From Roseovarius pacificus (lineage in GTDB: Bacteria > Pseudomonadota > Alphaproteobacteria > Rhodobacterales > Rhodobacteraceae), in assembly GCF_900142665.1 (NCBI RefSeq), contig NZ_FRBR01000004.1, forward strand, positions 1-64,000: 64,000 nt of DNA, read 5' to 3'. Shown one piece after another: positions 1-7,674 of this stretch. Under the pieces are notes generated by a model, which searched no databases, was not told the DNA's origin, and worked only from the letters and a program-made list of their open reading frames with translations. Numbering within the stretch: position 1 is the first letter of the stretch; each line of letters starts with the position of its first letter. Both the position numbers and the translations under genes were made by a program.

Positions 1-99
1 ATCAACAAGGACGAAGAGGCCCCCATCTTCCAGGTCGCCGATTACGGCCTCGTCGCAGACCTCTTCACTGCCGTCCCGGAACTCACAGAGAAACTCTGA
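1..99 (+). CDS. etfA: Electron transfer flavoprotein alpha subunit, C-terminal end (partial)
   Basis: Only the last 32 codons and the stop are in the window. The translated tail contains the segment [19 protein letters not shown] and ends VPELTEKL, the typical C-terminus of ETF alpha, the FAD-binding subunit that passes electrons from acyl-CoA and other dehydrogenases to ETF-quinone oxidoreductase. A strong terminator follows 23 bp after the stop, so this gene closes its transcription unit. It is the last core-genome gene before the accessory island. The identification rests on a short stretch, but that stretch is very characteristic. Confidence 0.85.
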   Translation: MNKDEEAPIFQVADYGLVADLFTAVPELTEKL

Positions 100-122
100 G
101 ACCGGCGCCCCCGAACATCCCG

Positions 123-158
123 AAAGGCCCGCCAGACCGGCGGGCCTTTCTACTTTTA
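123..158 (+). terminator. Rho-independent terminator after etfA
   Basis: An 11-bp perfect stem (123-133 with 139-149, AAAGGCCCGCC / GGCGGGCCTTT), a 5-nt loop and a T-rich tail (CTACTTTTATT). It lies just behind the etfA stop and separates it from the toxin-antitoxin operon. Confidence 0.85.
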
Positions 159-334
159 TTGGCGCGCCGGCTTCCCTGCTTGGTGTGCGCAGGAGTGAGA
201 TGTTAGACAGATTCTAACTGGCCTCAGTGAGGTGCCCATAGATTTATAGACATCAGCCTTGGTCAGTTTGTGCTGTCTGCTCTCGAAGTCAACGGTCGCC
301 AGCACACAAGGAGCGTCTTTGGCACTTGATGTGA

Positions 335-350
335 TAATGCAAATGCATTA
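335..350. promoter_or_regulatory. Palindromic operator candidate upstream of prlF-yhaV
   Basis: TAATGCA-AA-TGCATTA is a perfect 7+2+7 palindrome 43 bp before the antitoxin ATG. It sits in an AT-rich stretch (about 240-392) that otherwise holds no gene. Antitoxins of the PrlF/AbrB fold usually repress their own operon by binding such palindromes, so autoregulation is inferred from position and symmetry. The 159-392 interval shows no coding signal. Confidence 0.5.
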
Positions 351-392
351 CTTCTTGATTTGTCCGAATACCTATTCTTTTATGAGGCTGCT

Positions 393-719
393 ATGACTAC
401 GCTTGCTCAGGATGTTTCGAAGCTCACCGATCGCTATCAGACTACGGTGCCGAGCGGCGTGCGCAAGCAGCTGAAGCTCAATAAAGGTGATCAGATTCGC
501 TACTGCATCGAGGCGAGCGGGCGGGTCTATATTGAGCCCGTGCGCGCCCAGGAAGGTGATGCTGCGCTTGGTGCGTTTCTCGATTTTATCGAAACTGATA
601 TCAAGGCGCATCCGGAACGCATCCGGACGTTTGACGGTGCGCTGCATGACCGCCTTGCAGCACTTGTTGGTGACATTGACGTTGACCTCGATGAGCCGCT
701 GTCTCCCGAGGACGAATGA
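393..719 (+). CDS. prlF: Type II antitoxin, PrlF (SohA) family
   Basis: A 108-residue protein with an N-terminal swapped-hairpin AbrB/SpoVT-type DNA-binding domain (KLTDRYQTTVPSGVRKQLKL, followed by KGDQIRY) and an acidic C-terminal tail. The family neutralises the ribonuclease toxin YhaV and represses its own operon. The reading frame is open from 360, but the ATG at 393 gives MTTLAQDVSKL, the usual PrlF start. Its stop overlaps the toxin start by four bases (ATGA, 716-719), implying translational coupling. It is the first gene of the accessory island. Confidence 0.85.
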   Translation: MTTLAQDVSKLTDRYQTTVPSGVRKQLKLNKGDQIRYCIEASGRVYIEPVRAQEGDAALGAFLDFIETDIKAHPERIRTFDGALHDRLAALVGDIDVDLDEPLSPEDE

Positions 720-1234
720 CGGGTGAGGCAGCGCCTGCCGAGGCGCCTCTGGTCGTTAACGGGTGGTCGATCTACGCGCACCCCATCTTTCTTGATCAAC
801 TCGAAGGACTGATTGAGGAGGTCGAAGGGCGCAGGCGGCGCGACTCCAAAACGTGGCGCAAGAAGAACTGTACGAAGCGACTGGCCGCGATCTTCAAGCT
901 GGTGACTGGGGCAATACCGGTTGATCCGGGTGCCCCGGCATTCAGGCAGGGCGATACGCTCGGTGACGGCCGAAAGCACTGGTTCCGGGCGAAGTTTTTC
1001 CAGCAATATCGATTGTTTTACCGTTTCAACAGCGATGCAAAGGTTATCGTGCTCGCTTGGGTGAACGACGAGAAGACCTTGCGGGCTTATGGGAGCAAGA
1101 CGGATGCCTATGCAACCTTTCGGGGCATGTTGGACGGTGGCAATCCGCCAGACAATTTTGACACGCTGATGGATGAGGCTGTGGCGGTGGCGGAGCGGTT
1201 CGAGCATGATCTTAAGTCTGCGCCCGATCGCTAG
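716..1234 (+). CDS. yhaV: Type II toxin, YhaV-family ribonuclease
   Basis: A 172-residue protein matching the YhaV RelE-superfamily mRNA interferase along its length: the N-terminal GWSIYAHPIFLDQLEGL, the central KRLAAIFKL, then KHWFRAKFFQQYRLFYRF and VLAWVNDE, followed by the conserved RAYGSKTDAYATFRGML. In the known family this toxin cleaves RNA and is bound by PrlF. It is translationally coupled to prlF by a 4-bp overlap. No truncation or missing motif is visible, so the toxin looks intact. A weak GAGCACC/GGTGCTC hairpin lies at 1247-1263, just past the stop. Confidence 0.88.
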   Translation: MTGEAAPAEAPLVVNGWSIYAHPIFLDQLEGLIEEVEGRRRRDSKTWRKKNCTKRLAAIFKLVTGAIPVDPGAPAFRQGDTLGDGRKHWFRAKFFQQYRLFYRFNSDAKVIVLAWVNDEKTLRAYGSKTDAYATFRGMLDGGNPPDNFDTLMDEAVAVAERFEHDLKSAPDR

Positions 1235-1410
1235 GAGGCCATCGGAGAGCACCGAAGGTGCTCCGGCTGCCGCGTTTGCCCGTTGGTGGCAACGCCTGCA
1301 ATCTTTGATAGCCAAATTGCTGCGGCGAGGTCTGGTTGTCGGCCGACTGCAAAGGGAAAATTCTACGAATAAAATCGAAAGCCAGCGCATTGGCTTGCCC
1401 AGTGGAGGAA

Positions 1411-2100
1411 CTAGATTCCTTCTGTTACATGGAGAAAACGCAACACCTCTGTGGCAAAGGTTTTCGTGAAGCCGGGGGCATCGTCAGGATTCACGCAGTA
1501 CGGCGAACCTATCCACGCATCTCGTGTTTCAGGGAACACGGGTATTTCCGTGTCGAACACGGGTAATGTGCCAAAGCTCTCGCGGATTGATCCGGACGCG
1601 AGAGGGCCGACGAGCAACCCGAGCATAGGTTCCGCCCCCGTTTCATCTATCCAACCTCGGTAGCGGAATACGTCGTGCGCCAAGCGGGCATCGACGCAGC
1701 TTCTTGCGGGCACAATTGTGAGATGGGACCATGTATAGGCGATATGTTCCGCGAAGCACCCGATAGCGGGGCAGTCCACGATGATGCTATCAAAGTCACC
1801 CGGATCTGTAGTCAGGTAGCGCTTCAACTCTAATGCAGAACTGACGTTCGTATGTCGGAGTTGATCAGCAGTGACATAATCCTCCATGGCCAATTTCCAG
1901 TCAACGAGTGATGCCGGTGGCGTCTCGGTAATCTGATCTGCGTACCCAAGAAAGTCTTTTGGCGTCTCTTTGGGGAGGGCGAACGACGCATTCAGAATGT
2001 GAACACGAAGGCCGCGGGCGAGCATGCCTAGCGCCAGGGCGGCGACCGCGGTGCTTCTCCCGGTACCCCCTTTGGCGGCCATGAAACTGACGACATGCAT
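1411..2100 (-). CDS. ParA/MinD-family ATPase with altered Walker A motif
   Basis: A 229-residue soluble protein with the ParA/VirC1 fold. It has an N-terminal deviant Walker A region KGGTGRST (residues 10-17), a switch/Walker B region DFDSIIVDCPA and the later IVPARSCVDARLAHDVF. The signature Lys10 is present, but the P-loop Lys expected at residue 15 is Arg, which would be expected to weaken ATP binding or hydrolysis. It is the third gene of a minus-strand operon, 47 bp after the VirB6/TrbL gene. VirC1-like or plasmid-partition ATPases commonly sit beside conjugation genes, so a role in element transfer or maintenance is likely but unproven. Confidence 0.7.
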   Translation of the reverse strand: MHVVSFMAAKGGTGRSTAVAALALGMLARGLRVHILNASFALPKETPKDFLGYADQITETPPASLVDWKLAMEDYVTADQLRHTNVSSALELKRYLTTDPGDFDSIIVDCPAIGCFAEHIAYTWSHLTIVPARSCVDARLAHDVFRYRGWIDETGAEPMLGLLVGPLASGSIRESFGTLPVFDTEIPVFPETRDAWIGSPYCVNPDDAPGFTKTFATEVLRFLHVTEGI

Positions 2101-2147
2101 CTGTTCTAACTTTCGGTCAGGAAGCTGGCTGATTCGGCAACTAGCGG

Positions 2148-3362
2148 TTATGAATGGCGCGGCTTCTTCCGCTGGGAAGACCTCGCCACCTGAGCGCGTA
2201 TGAGCTTGATTTTGGCGCTGTCTTTGCCTTCGCCTTTGTGCCGACGGACCTCACCAGTAGTGCGGGTAGTCTTGCTGGCATGAGCGGCCTCGATCATGCC
2301 TGCGCGACCGGCCTCCTGCCGTTCGGCGCGGCTGACCCCGGAACCGCGCTCGGCATGTTTCTGGCTGATTGTCTCACGGTTCCTTTTCATCGCATCCGAG
2401 GTCATCTTGGCGTCTTGCAGGGCGGCAGCAACCCGATTTCCGGGTTGTGCAGCGCGCGCCGCGCCAACTGCCGACATGCCTTGCGTAACCCGCGGTCTGG
2501 TCGCATCTATCGCGCGGGAGCCAACCGTTTTGCTCGCGCTTGCGGCGCTCCGCGCCTCCTGCAATCCGCTGGTCGTCGCTACGATTGTCCCAGCCAGGCC
2601 ACTCACCATATCCGGCACCTTCGCCATCATAATGACGGCACCAAGCCCCACGATCAGAAAGCCCGCCGCCTGGCTCAACTCTTTCGCCTTCCCAGCGTCG
2701 TCGATCATTCCCTCCCCGACGCCGACGACCGCCCCCATGATGCCGGCTGAGACCAGCGGGATCATAGCAAAGCCAATCGTAAATTTCGCCCAGCTTTCGA
2801 ACAGGCTGCTGGTGGCCTTGAATAGCAGAGTCGGAACGAAGACAGGGGCAAGAGAGATCGCCATCGCCAGACCAATTTTTCCGATGGAGGTGACGATGAT
2901 CGCCACGCAAGCCATCAATGCTCCCAAAACCCATACAAGCACGGACGTAATGCTGATCCCGATCATCCCACTTTCTTTTGCGGCGCGGTCCGAGAAGTCA
3001 AACAGCCCCGTAATCATGCGATCCAACGCCTCATTCAGGTTTGGCGCGTCCGTCGCGCCCAATAGGGCTGCACCGATGGAACCCGGTGTTTCTGTTGTGA
3101 TGGTGTAGATTGGCTGGAACGATGCCCAGCTGGTCGCCACGGCGAAGACCAGAATGTAGCGTATACTCCATTTAATGTAATCCGAGGCCCGTATCGGCGC
3201 CCATTGAAGGAGAGCATTCGCGGCGATGAAAGCGACCCCCACGATCCCCATGGCCTCCACCATCTTTGCGACGGGCTCGCCAAATGTTTCGAAAACGCTT
3301 TTGGAGTATCCTTCGACCGCCCCGTCGATCAGCTTCATTGTATCTGCAATATGCGTCGCCAT
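2148..3362 (-). CDS. VirB6/TrbL-family type IV secretion membrane protein
   Basis: A 404-residue protein with five or six hydrophobic segments between residues about 30 and 260, including a long pair around VLVWVLGALMACVAIIVTSI and the amphipathic LAPVFVPTLLFKATSSLFESW typical of TrbL/VirB6. A charged, Ala/Arg-rich, probably cytoplasmic tail covers residues 270-404. This family forms the inner-membrane channel of conjugative type IV secretion systems. No VirB4, VirB8-VirB10, VirD4 or relaxase gene is in the window, so it is an orphan fragment of a conjugation locus. It starts 13 bp downstream of the small secreted protein gene. Confidence 0.75.
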   Translation of the reverse strand: MATHIADTMKLIDGAVEGYSKSVFETFGEPVAKMVEAMGIVGVAFIAANALLQWAPIRASDYIKWSIRYILVFAVATSWASFQPIYTITTETPGSIGAALLGATDAPNLNEALDRMITGLFDFSDRAAKESGMIGISITSVLVWVLGALMACVAIIVTSIGKIGLAMAISLAPVFVPTLLFKATSSLFESWAKFTIGFAMIPLVSAGIMGAVVGVGEGMIDDAGKAKELSQAAGFLIVGLGAVIMMAKVPDMVSGLAGTIVATTSGLQEARSAASASKTVGSRAIDATRPRVTQGMSAVGAARAAQPGNRVAAALQDAKMTSDAMKRNRETISQKHAERGSGVSRAERQEAGRAGMIEAAHASKTTRTTGEVRRHKGEGKDSAKIKLIRAQVARSSQRKKPRHS

Positions 3363-3375
3363 ACTCGTGTCTCCG

Positions 3376-3798
3376 TTACTCGATAGCGCCGACGTCGCGG
3401 CAGTAGGCTAGCGCGGCATTGGCTCCGCTATCCTCTTCTTGGAGGGTCAAATAAATCGGACGAACCGCGCTGCGTGGCAGCTCCCAGACCTCTTCCGGTA
3501 CCATCGCTTCAACCTCGTCCCAGTTCCGTCGGCCGTTCAGACAGGCGATTTCATATGGCTGGCCCTTTGCGAAGGCTTCACATTGCGCGCGCATGTGCTG
3601 GGCATCCCACCGGTCACGGTACTCCTGAAGCACACGCATCATTGCGCGGTTGGGTGCGCGCGCCCTGATTTCATCATCGTCGATGTTGGTCGCGCCATCG
3701 CAATGCCAGGAATTCTCTGCGGCGATGGTTGTCGCTGGGATGGCAATCATAATTGCCGCCATTGTGATTGCTGAAAGCTGCTTTCCAATAGAGAGCAT
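3376..3798 (-). CDS. Small secreted protein of the VirB6 operon, unknown function
   Basis: A 140-residue protein with a clear signal peptide (SAITMAAIMIAIPATTIAA, cleavage expected before ENSWHC) and a short mature domain with cysteines around residues 33, 73, 86 and 133, compatible with disulfides in the periplasm. An excellent ribosome site (AAGGAGG, about 3804-3810) precedes the ATG. It is the first gene of the operon continuing into the VirB6/TrbL and ParA-like genes. Small periplasmic proteins beside virB6 are often entry-exclusion or accessory proteins, but I see no diagnostic motif. Confidence 0.6.
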   Translation of the reverse strand: MLSIGKQLSAITMAAIMIAIPATTIAAENSWHCDGATNIDDDEIRARAPNRAMMRVLQEYRDRWDAQHMRAQCEAFAKGQPYEIACLNGRRNWDEVEAMVPEEVWELPRSAVRPIYLTLQEEDSGANAALAYCRDVGAIE

Positions 3799-4300
3799 TT
3801 TATCCTCCTTTTCGTTGCCCCGATTCTATCGAGCGGGCGGAGAAACGCTATAGGGGGTATAATTTATCTTTAAATTTCAAATACATGTCGACTTTCAAAC
3901 TTGAGGCGTCAGGAAGCAAACCTGAGACCTCAAGATCGAAAGTTGTGTGTCGCAAAAGATGTTTCACTGGCGTCGTGCGAACTGCAAAATCAGATCTGGA
4001 TGGTTGGAGTCCCGCGCGAGGGGCGGGGAGCGGGCTTTCGCTGTGCATCGCATGAAAGGCCGGAATGTGTGGGAAGCGGACCTCGGGGTGGCAACCGGGA
4101 CTAATGTTAGAACGTAGGAGGCCGACCTTCGATCCAGCGACCACGTTGGCCGCCCGGCCCATTCAAGAGCACAAAATTCCGCGGCCCAACGTCGGGGGGC
4201 AGAGCAATGCTGCATGGTGCTCCCGCGTCGCGGCAATCTGTTTCCTAGGTTGCTCCCATAGACTATACAGCCAGCGATATCAGCAATTCGGAAGTGCCAA
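3799..4300. other. Intergenic region between divergent operons
   Basis: About 500 bp separate the minus-strand VirB6 operon from the plus-strand SEFIR gene. The left part (about 3845-3900) is AT-rich and should hold the promoter of the VirB6 operon. The middle is GC-richer, with short, weakly supported open frames on both strands that lack ribosome sites and recognisable motifs. I read it as non-coding, probably decayed, accessory DNA. Confidence 0.5.
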
Positions 4301-5764
4301 ATGCCCGACAACCAGCCCATTCCACCGAAAGCGTTCATTTCTTACAGTTGGAGCAGTCCCGACCATGAGGCTCGCGTCTTAGACCTTGCAACCGAATTGC
4401 GTTCGGCAGGCGTGGATGCGATCTTGGACAAATGGGACCTGCGCGAAGGTCAAGAGTCGGCTGCTTTCATGGAGCAAATGGTCACCGACAAAGACATTCA
4501 AAAGGTCATCATCGTATCTGATAGGGCCTACGCCGAGAAGTCGGATAATCGCTCGGGTGGCGCAGGCACAGAGGCACAGATCATATCCCCAAAGCTATAT
4601 AGTGGCGAGGATGAAGGTAAGTTCGTCGCACTCGTGTTTGAGCGGGATGAACACGGTAAAGCCTGCTTGCCAGCCTACTACACGTCGCGAATTTTCATCG
4701 ACTTCACTGACCAGACCAAAGCGACCGATAGCTTCGAACAGCTTGTGCGTTGGATTTTCGACAAGCCCCTTCACCGAAAACCAGACGTTGGACGCGCTCC
4801 CGCCTACCTCAGTTCGGATGACGCGACGATCACTCTCGCTACGAGCGCGGCTCATCGCAGAGCGATGGACGCAGTGCAGAACAGCAGGCCCCACGCATTT
4901 GCAGCAACGCAGGAGTATTTGGAAACCCTCACCAATCAGCTTCGGTTATTCCGCATCAACGTAGAGACTGACCCACTGTCAGATGAGATACTGAGCAACT
5001 ACGCTTCCTTTTTGCCGTATCGGGATGAAACAATTTCGCTGGTGCGCGCAATTGCCCGAGCAGAGCCTGACCCACGCTATGGCGATGCCCTACATGCATT
5101 TCTCGAACGGTTCATTCCTTTTTTCCATGCTACGCCAGAATGTGGAAGGCATCGAAAGTTCGACTTCGACAACTACAAGTTCTTTGCGCATGAATTCCTA
5201 TTGTACTTCTTCACAATTGGGATGGCTGATGGTCGCACTGATTTAATTGATGCAATTGCGGGACGACCTTACTACGATACTGTTCGTGGAGAGAACGGCG
5301 GCAATGCGGTTGGATCATACGACGTATTTTCCTTTCATGATGGTCTCCTTGACTACCGCAACAAACAACTTGGGCTAAGGCGCTATTCGCTTCACGCGGA
5401 CCTTCTCAGCGAAAGAGCGGTAGGAAGCGGCTTTAGGTTCGAGCAACTGATACAGTCCGACTTTGTTCTGTTCCTGCGCCATCGACTGCTTCACGCAGAA
5501 CCCTACTATTTCTGGTTTCCCGTTACGATGTATCTTCTTGGTTACGGTCACCACCGTCCATTTGAGATATTTGCTCGAGCGCAGTCGGCGCGCGAACTCA
5601 AGCGCTTGATCCCTATGCTTGGGATTGAAAATCGAGGACCACTTGACGAGTTAGTCAAGGCATATTCTGACGACCCAAAGAAAGCCCCGAGCTTCAACGA
5701 TGGATGGGATCGCCTGGACATTGCGAAGCTTACGGGACACGATCAGCTTGGCTCTCGCCCATGA
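4301..5764 (+). CDS. SEFIR (TIR-like) domain protein, probable defence effector
   Basis: A 487-residue protein whose first about 155 residues form a SEFIR/TIR-like domain: AFISYSWSS (11-19), LRSAGVDAILDKWDLREGQ (33-51), KVIIVSDRAYAEKSD (68-82) and GGAGTEAQIIS (86-96), with Glu91 conserved in bacterial members. Residues 180-487 are mostly helical, rich in aromatic residues (for example EPYYFWFPVTMYLLGYGHH), and unrecognised. Bacterial TIR/SEFIR proteins are commonly NAD-consuming or signalling effectors of antiphage defence, which fits the island setting; enzymatic activity here is inference. Codon use is visibly more AT-rich than the core genes, a sign of transfer. It stands alone, with no companion sensor gene on the same strand. 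Confidence 0.75.
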   Translation: MPDNQPIPPKAFISYSWSSPDHEARVLDLATELRSAGVDAILDKWDLREGQESAAFMEQMVTDKDIQKVIIVSDRAYAEKSDNRSGGAGTEAQIISPKLYSGEDEGKFVALVFERDEHGKACLPAYYTSRIFIDFTDQTKATDSFEQLVRWIFDKPLHRKPDVGRAPAYLSSDDATITLATSAAHRRAMDAVQNSRPHAFAATQEYLETLTNQLRLFRINVETDPLSDEILSNYASFLPYRDETISLVRAIARAEPDPRYGDALHAFLERFIPFFHATPECGRHRKFDFDNYKFFAHEFLLYFFTIGMADGRTDLIDAIAGRPYYDTVRGENGGNAVGSYDVFSFHDGLLDYRNKQLGLRRYSLHADLLSERAVGSGFRFEQLIQSDFVLFLRHRLLHAEPYYFWFPVTMYLLGYGHHRPFEIFARAQSARELKRLIPMLGIENRGPLDELVKAYSDDPKKAPSFNDGWDRLDIAKLTGHDQLGSRP

Positions 5765-6187
5765 CCGCCAGAGCGCCTGTTTTGTAGACGTCAGGCAGGC
5801 TCACGCACTTAGAGGGCTGGGAGGCAAAGACATCGAACGAGAACAACGATTTGATTTGTCGATCTACCAATAACCCTTGAGCGGCACTTGCCCAATGTGT
5901 GCGCCGACGCTGCGGCGATCGGGGATCCACCGGGCGAGCGCGGCAGAAACCGCAATGTTGACATGGCCGAGCTTCGTGTCCCCTTCGATCTTCACGCGCC
6001 TGCTTGACCCCACATCGGGCTCGCGCCTCTCAGGCTTTTGGCGTGAGAAGTCGCAGGCACGCCCTCATGCCGCGTCTTTCACGAGTGTCGTGGAGGGCCG
6101 GGACCGGCCATCTACATTTTCTGGAACCAAGGTCAGCTATGGGTTGAGGCCGGTCATCCGCTGCGCCTGGCGTGGAGTTCCGCTCCG
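5765..6187. other. Gene-poor stretch with possible coding remnant
   Basis: Between the SEFIR gene and the inverted-repeat element no start-to-stop gene is convincing. On the minus strand an open frame from about 6064 down to a stop at 5864 lacks an ATG and reads through segments such as VKIEGDTKLGHVNIAVSAAL and WIPDRRSVGAHIGQV, which look protein-like. It may be the 3' end of a decayed gene. I cannot name a family. Confidence 0.3.
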
Positions 6188-6363
6188 GGCCGATTGTGTT
6201 GAAAAAGTCCTTGAGGCTCTCGGCGCTCTCCGAAATGCAGAACAATGTTCTAAATTCACGTGTCAGGCGCCGTATTTTCGGCTGCTTTGCAACGCCTTGA
6301 GAACATTTTCCTACAAAAATTGCCTGTCAGGTGCCGTGACAGAGTTTTTCAACACAATCGGCC
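6188..6363. mobile_element. MITE-like element or IS remnant with 19-bp terminal inverted repeats
   Basis: GGCCGATTGTGTTGAAAAA at 6188-6206 is repeated as an exact reverse complement at 6345-6363 (AAAAC/GTTTT side inward; 21 of 22 match if the next three bases are counted). The enclosed 176 bp has no transposase frame but contains two related internal motifs (GTGTCAGGCGCCGT near 6258 and CTGTCAGGTGCCGT near 6324). The ends resemble termini of IS elements common in Rhodobacterales, so this is either a non-autonomous derivative or the joined ends of a deleted IS. Confidence 0.65.
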
Positions 6364-6389
6364 GTGTATGTCTGCAAAGAGCGGCATCT

Positions 6390-6896
6390 TTACCACCGCC
6401 GCCAACTTAGCCCCATTGTTGCGGCGATAGGTTCAGGGCAGCCAGCCTGAACACGGCTTCGATATGCGCGTACAGATAGCCCGTTTTCCAGCGCAATTAC
6501 CTCCCACTCATCATTCGGATTATGCGCTATGTCCCGAACACCTTCAGTCGCAGATCTTTCACTCGACCAGCCTCGCTTGAGGCGCTGTCTGAAGGTTTGA
6601 AACGCTATCCCATTTTCTTCAGCAACAGGCCGAGCTGGGAGTCCGTTCTCAAATTCAGCCAAACCATCACGGCGCCGGTCTTCAAAGGCAGCACGATCAT
6701 ATGGGAATTGGGTGTGCTCACAGGGAACAGTCCACACCTTCGATCCGTTCTCGGTGTCCTCAAGGCTCACCGCTGAGGCGTCATCCAATGGAAATGGCTT
6801 CAGTCCATAGCGCCTACAAAGCCACCAGGCATCTTCGCGACTTGCGGCTTTGCCAATTACCTCACCACCCAATGGAGCAACATCGTTGATCATCAA
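6390..6896 (-). CDS. Hypothetical protein with two helix-turn-helix-like repeats
   Basis: A 168-residue protein of unknown function. Its C-terminal half holds two similar units, one around ARPVAEENGIAFQTFRQRLK-RGW (about residues 87-110) and one around VIALENGLSVRAYRSRVQ-AGC (about 134-155). Each has the pattern of a short helix-turn-helix followed by a basic/aromatic segment ending in a Gly-Trp/Cys turn, as often seen in phage and mobile-element proteins. The N-terminal part carries no recognised motif. It starts 41 bp downstream of a small membrane-protein gene on the same strand. The last codons run up to the inverted-repeat element, so the 3' end may have been altered by that insertion. 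Confidence 0.5.
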   Translation of the reverse strand: MMINDVAPLGGEVIGKAASREDAWWLCRRYGLKPFPLDDASAVSLEDTENGSKVWTVPCEHTQFPYDRAAFEDRRRDGLAEFENGLPARPVAEENGIAFQTFRQRLKRGWSSERSATEGVRDIAHNPNDEWEVIALENGLSVRAYRSRVQAGCPEPIAATMGLSWRRW

Positions 6897-6937
6897 TACA
6901 TTCCGTTTCAGAAATGGTGTGAATCCGCGTGGTCGAG

Positions 6938-7249
6938 TCAGATTATATCGTTTCTACTCATTGAACGCAGGCGCCGAGATAAATAGCTCTCAATCCCAAC
7001 GGCTAGCATAAAGGCCGGAAGGGCCGCCACCACGACAAAACCCGCAACGGTGGCAGTCAGGAGTGGCGCCCATGGCATGCCATCTCCGTTCCAGAGGGCA
7101 CATAGCGCACCCCAAGCCATCAAGTAAGTCAATGAAAAAGCACACATAACGTCGATCACAGGGCGCGTGAAACGGCCAATGTCGCACTGCATCCGTTCGG
7201 CTGCCGCTAATTGGTGACGCCTCCAAGTATCGGGTTGTCTCAGGTTCAT
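6938..7249 (-). CDS. Small two-helix membrane protein, unknown function
   Basis: A 103-residue protein with two predicted membrane segments (VMCAFSLTYLMAWGALCALW, about 34-53, and LLTATVAGFVVVAALPAFML, about 63-82) and a basic C-terminal tail (YLSRRLRSMSR). Its ATG lies 2 bp after the stop of the upstream XRE regulator, so the two are almost certainly cotranscribed. Such regulator/membrane-peptide pairs occur in prophage immunity and toxin modules, but there is no diagnostic motif here. Confidence 0.5.
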   Translation of the reverse strand: MNLRQPDTWRRHQLAAAERMQCDIGRFTRPVIDVMCAFSLTYLMAWGALCALWNGDGMPWAPLLTATVAGFVVVAALPAFMLAVGIESYLSRRLRSMSRNDII

Positions 7250-7251
7250 TT

Positions 7252-7674
7252 TTATTCTCTCAACAATTCTATCCAGGTGTGGACATCGTCCATGGCTATT
7301 TCCTTTCCTTCCAGGAAGGATCGGTACCAGCGCGCGGCAATCGCCCCGCGCTTTTCGCTTTTCAGCTTGGTCCCGCTGTCAGACAAATACTTGTCCAGAG
7401 CGACCTCGAAGTCCTCCAGCGCAGTCAGATCATGCTCCAACCGGACGGCCTCGACTCCTAAGAGAATCCAGTTCAGGTCTACCCGAAATTGACGGTGCAA
7501 CTCGACCAATGCTTCGACCGGGATCGAGCGCTTGCCCAACTCATAGCTCTGATAAGCGCGGAGAGAGATTCCGAGAGCTTCGGCCATTTTCACCTGCGAC
7601 ATACCAAGCTCATTGCGTGCGAACGCGATGCGCGCGCCGAGGGCGCTCAAGTAGTCATACGGACGATCAGCCAT
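7252..7674 (-). CDS. XRE-family helix-turn-helix regulator
   Basis: A 140-residue protein with an N-terminal Cro/C1-type HTH (LGARIAFARNELGMSQVKMA, then EALGISLRAYQSYELGKRSI) followed by a helical C-terminal region (ALEDFEVALDKYLSDSG and the tail DVHTWIELLRE). The open frame extends back to 7737; the ATG at 7674 (MADRPYDYL) is chosen because it puts the HTH near the N-terminus as in relatives, but 7707 is possible and no start has a clear ribosome site. It is divergent from the excisionase-like gene and lies in one operon with the small membrane protein, resembling a phage-type repressor of the island. Confidence 0.7.
   Translation of the reverse strand: MADRPYDYLSALGARIAFARNELGMSQVKMAEALGISLRAYQSYELGKRSIPVEALVELHRQFRVDLNWILLGVEAVRLEHDLTALEDFEVALDKYLSDSGTKLKSEKRGAIAARWYRSFLEGKEIAMDDVHTWIELLRE

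Noticed and set aside
100..392. Left attachment site of the island
   Set aside because: No copy of the tRNA-Lys 3' end is visible here, so no att site is listed.
1247..1263. GAGCACC/GGTGCTC hairpin after yhaV as terminator
   Set aside because: No T-run follows and the stem is only 7 bp; kept only as a note in the yhaV entry.
3964..4338. 124-residue minus-strand frame in the gap before the SEFIR gene
   Set aside because: It overlaps the SEFIR start, lacks a ribosome site and has irregular composition.
5877..6410. 177-residue plus-strand frame
   Set aside because: It crosses the inverted-repeat element, has no ribosome site and no recognisable sequence.
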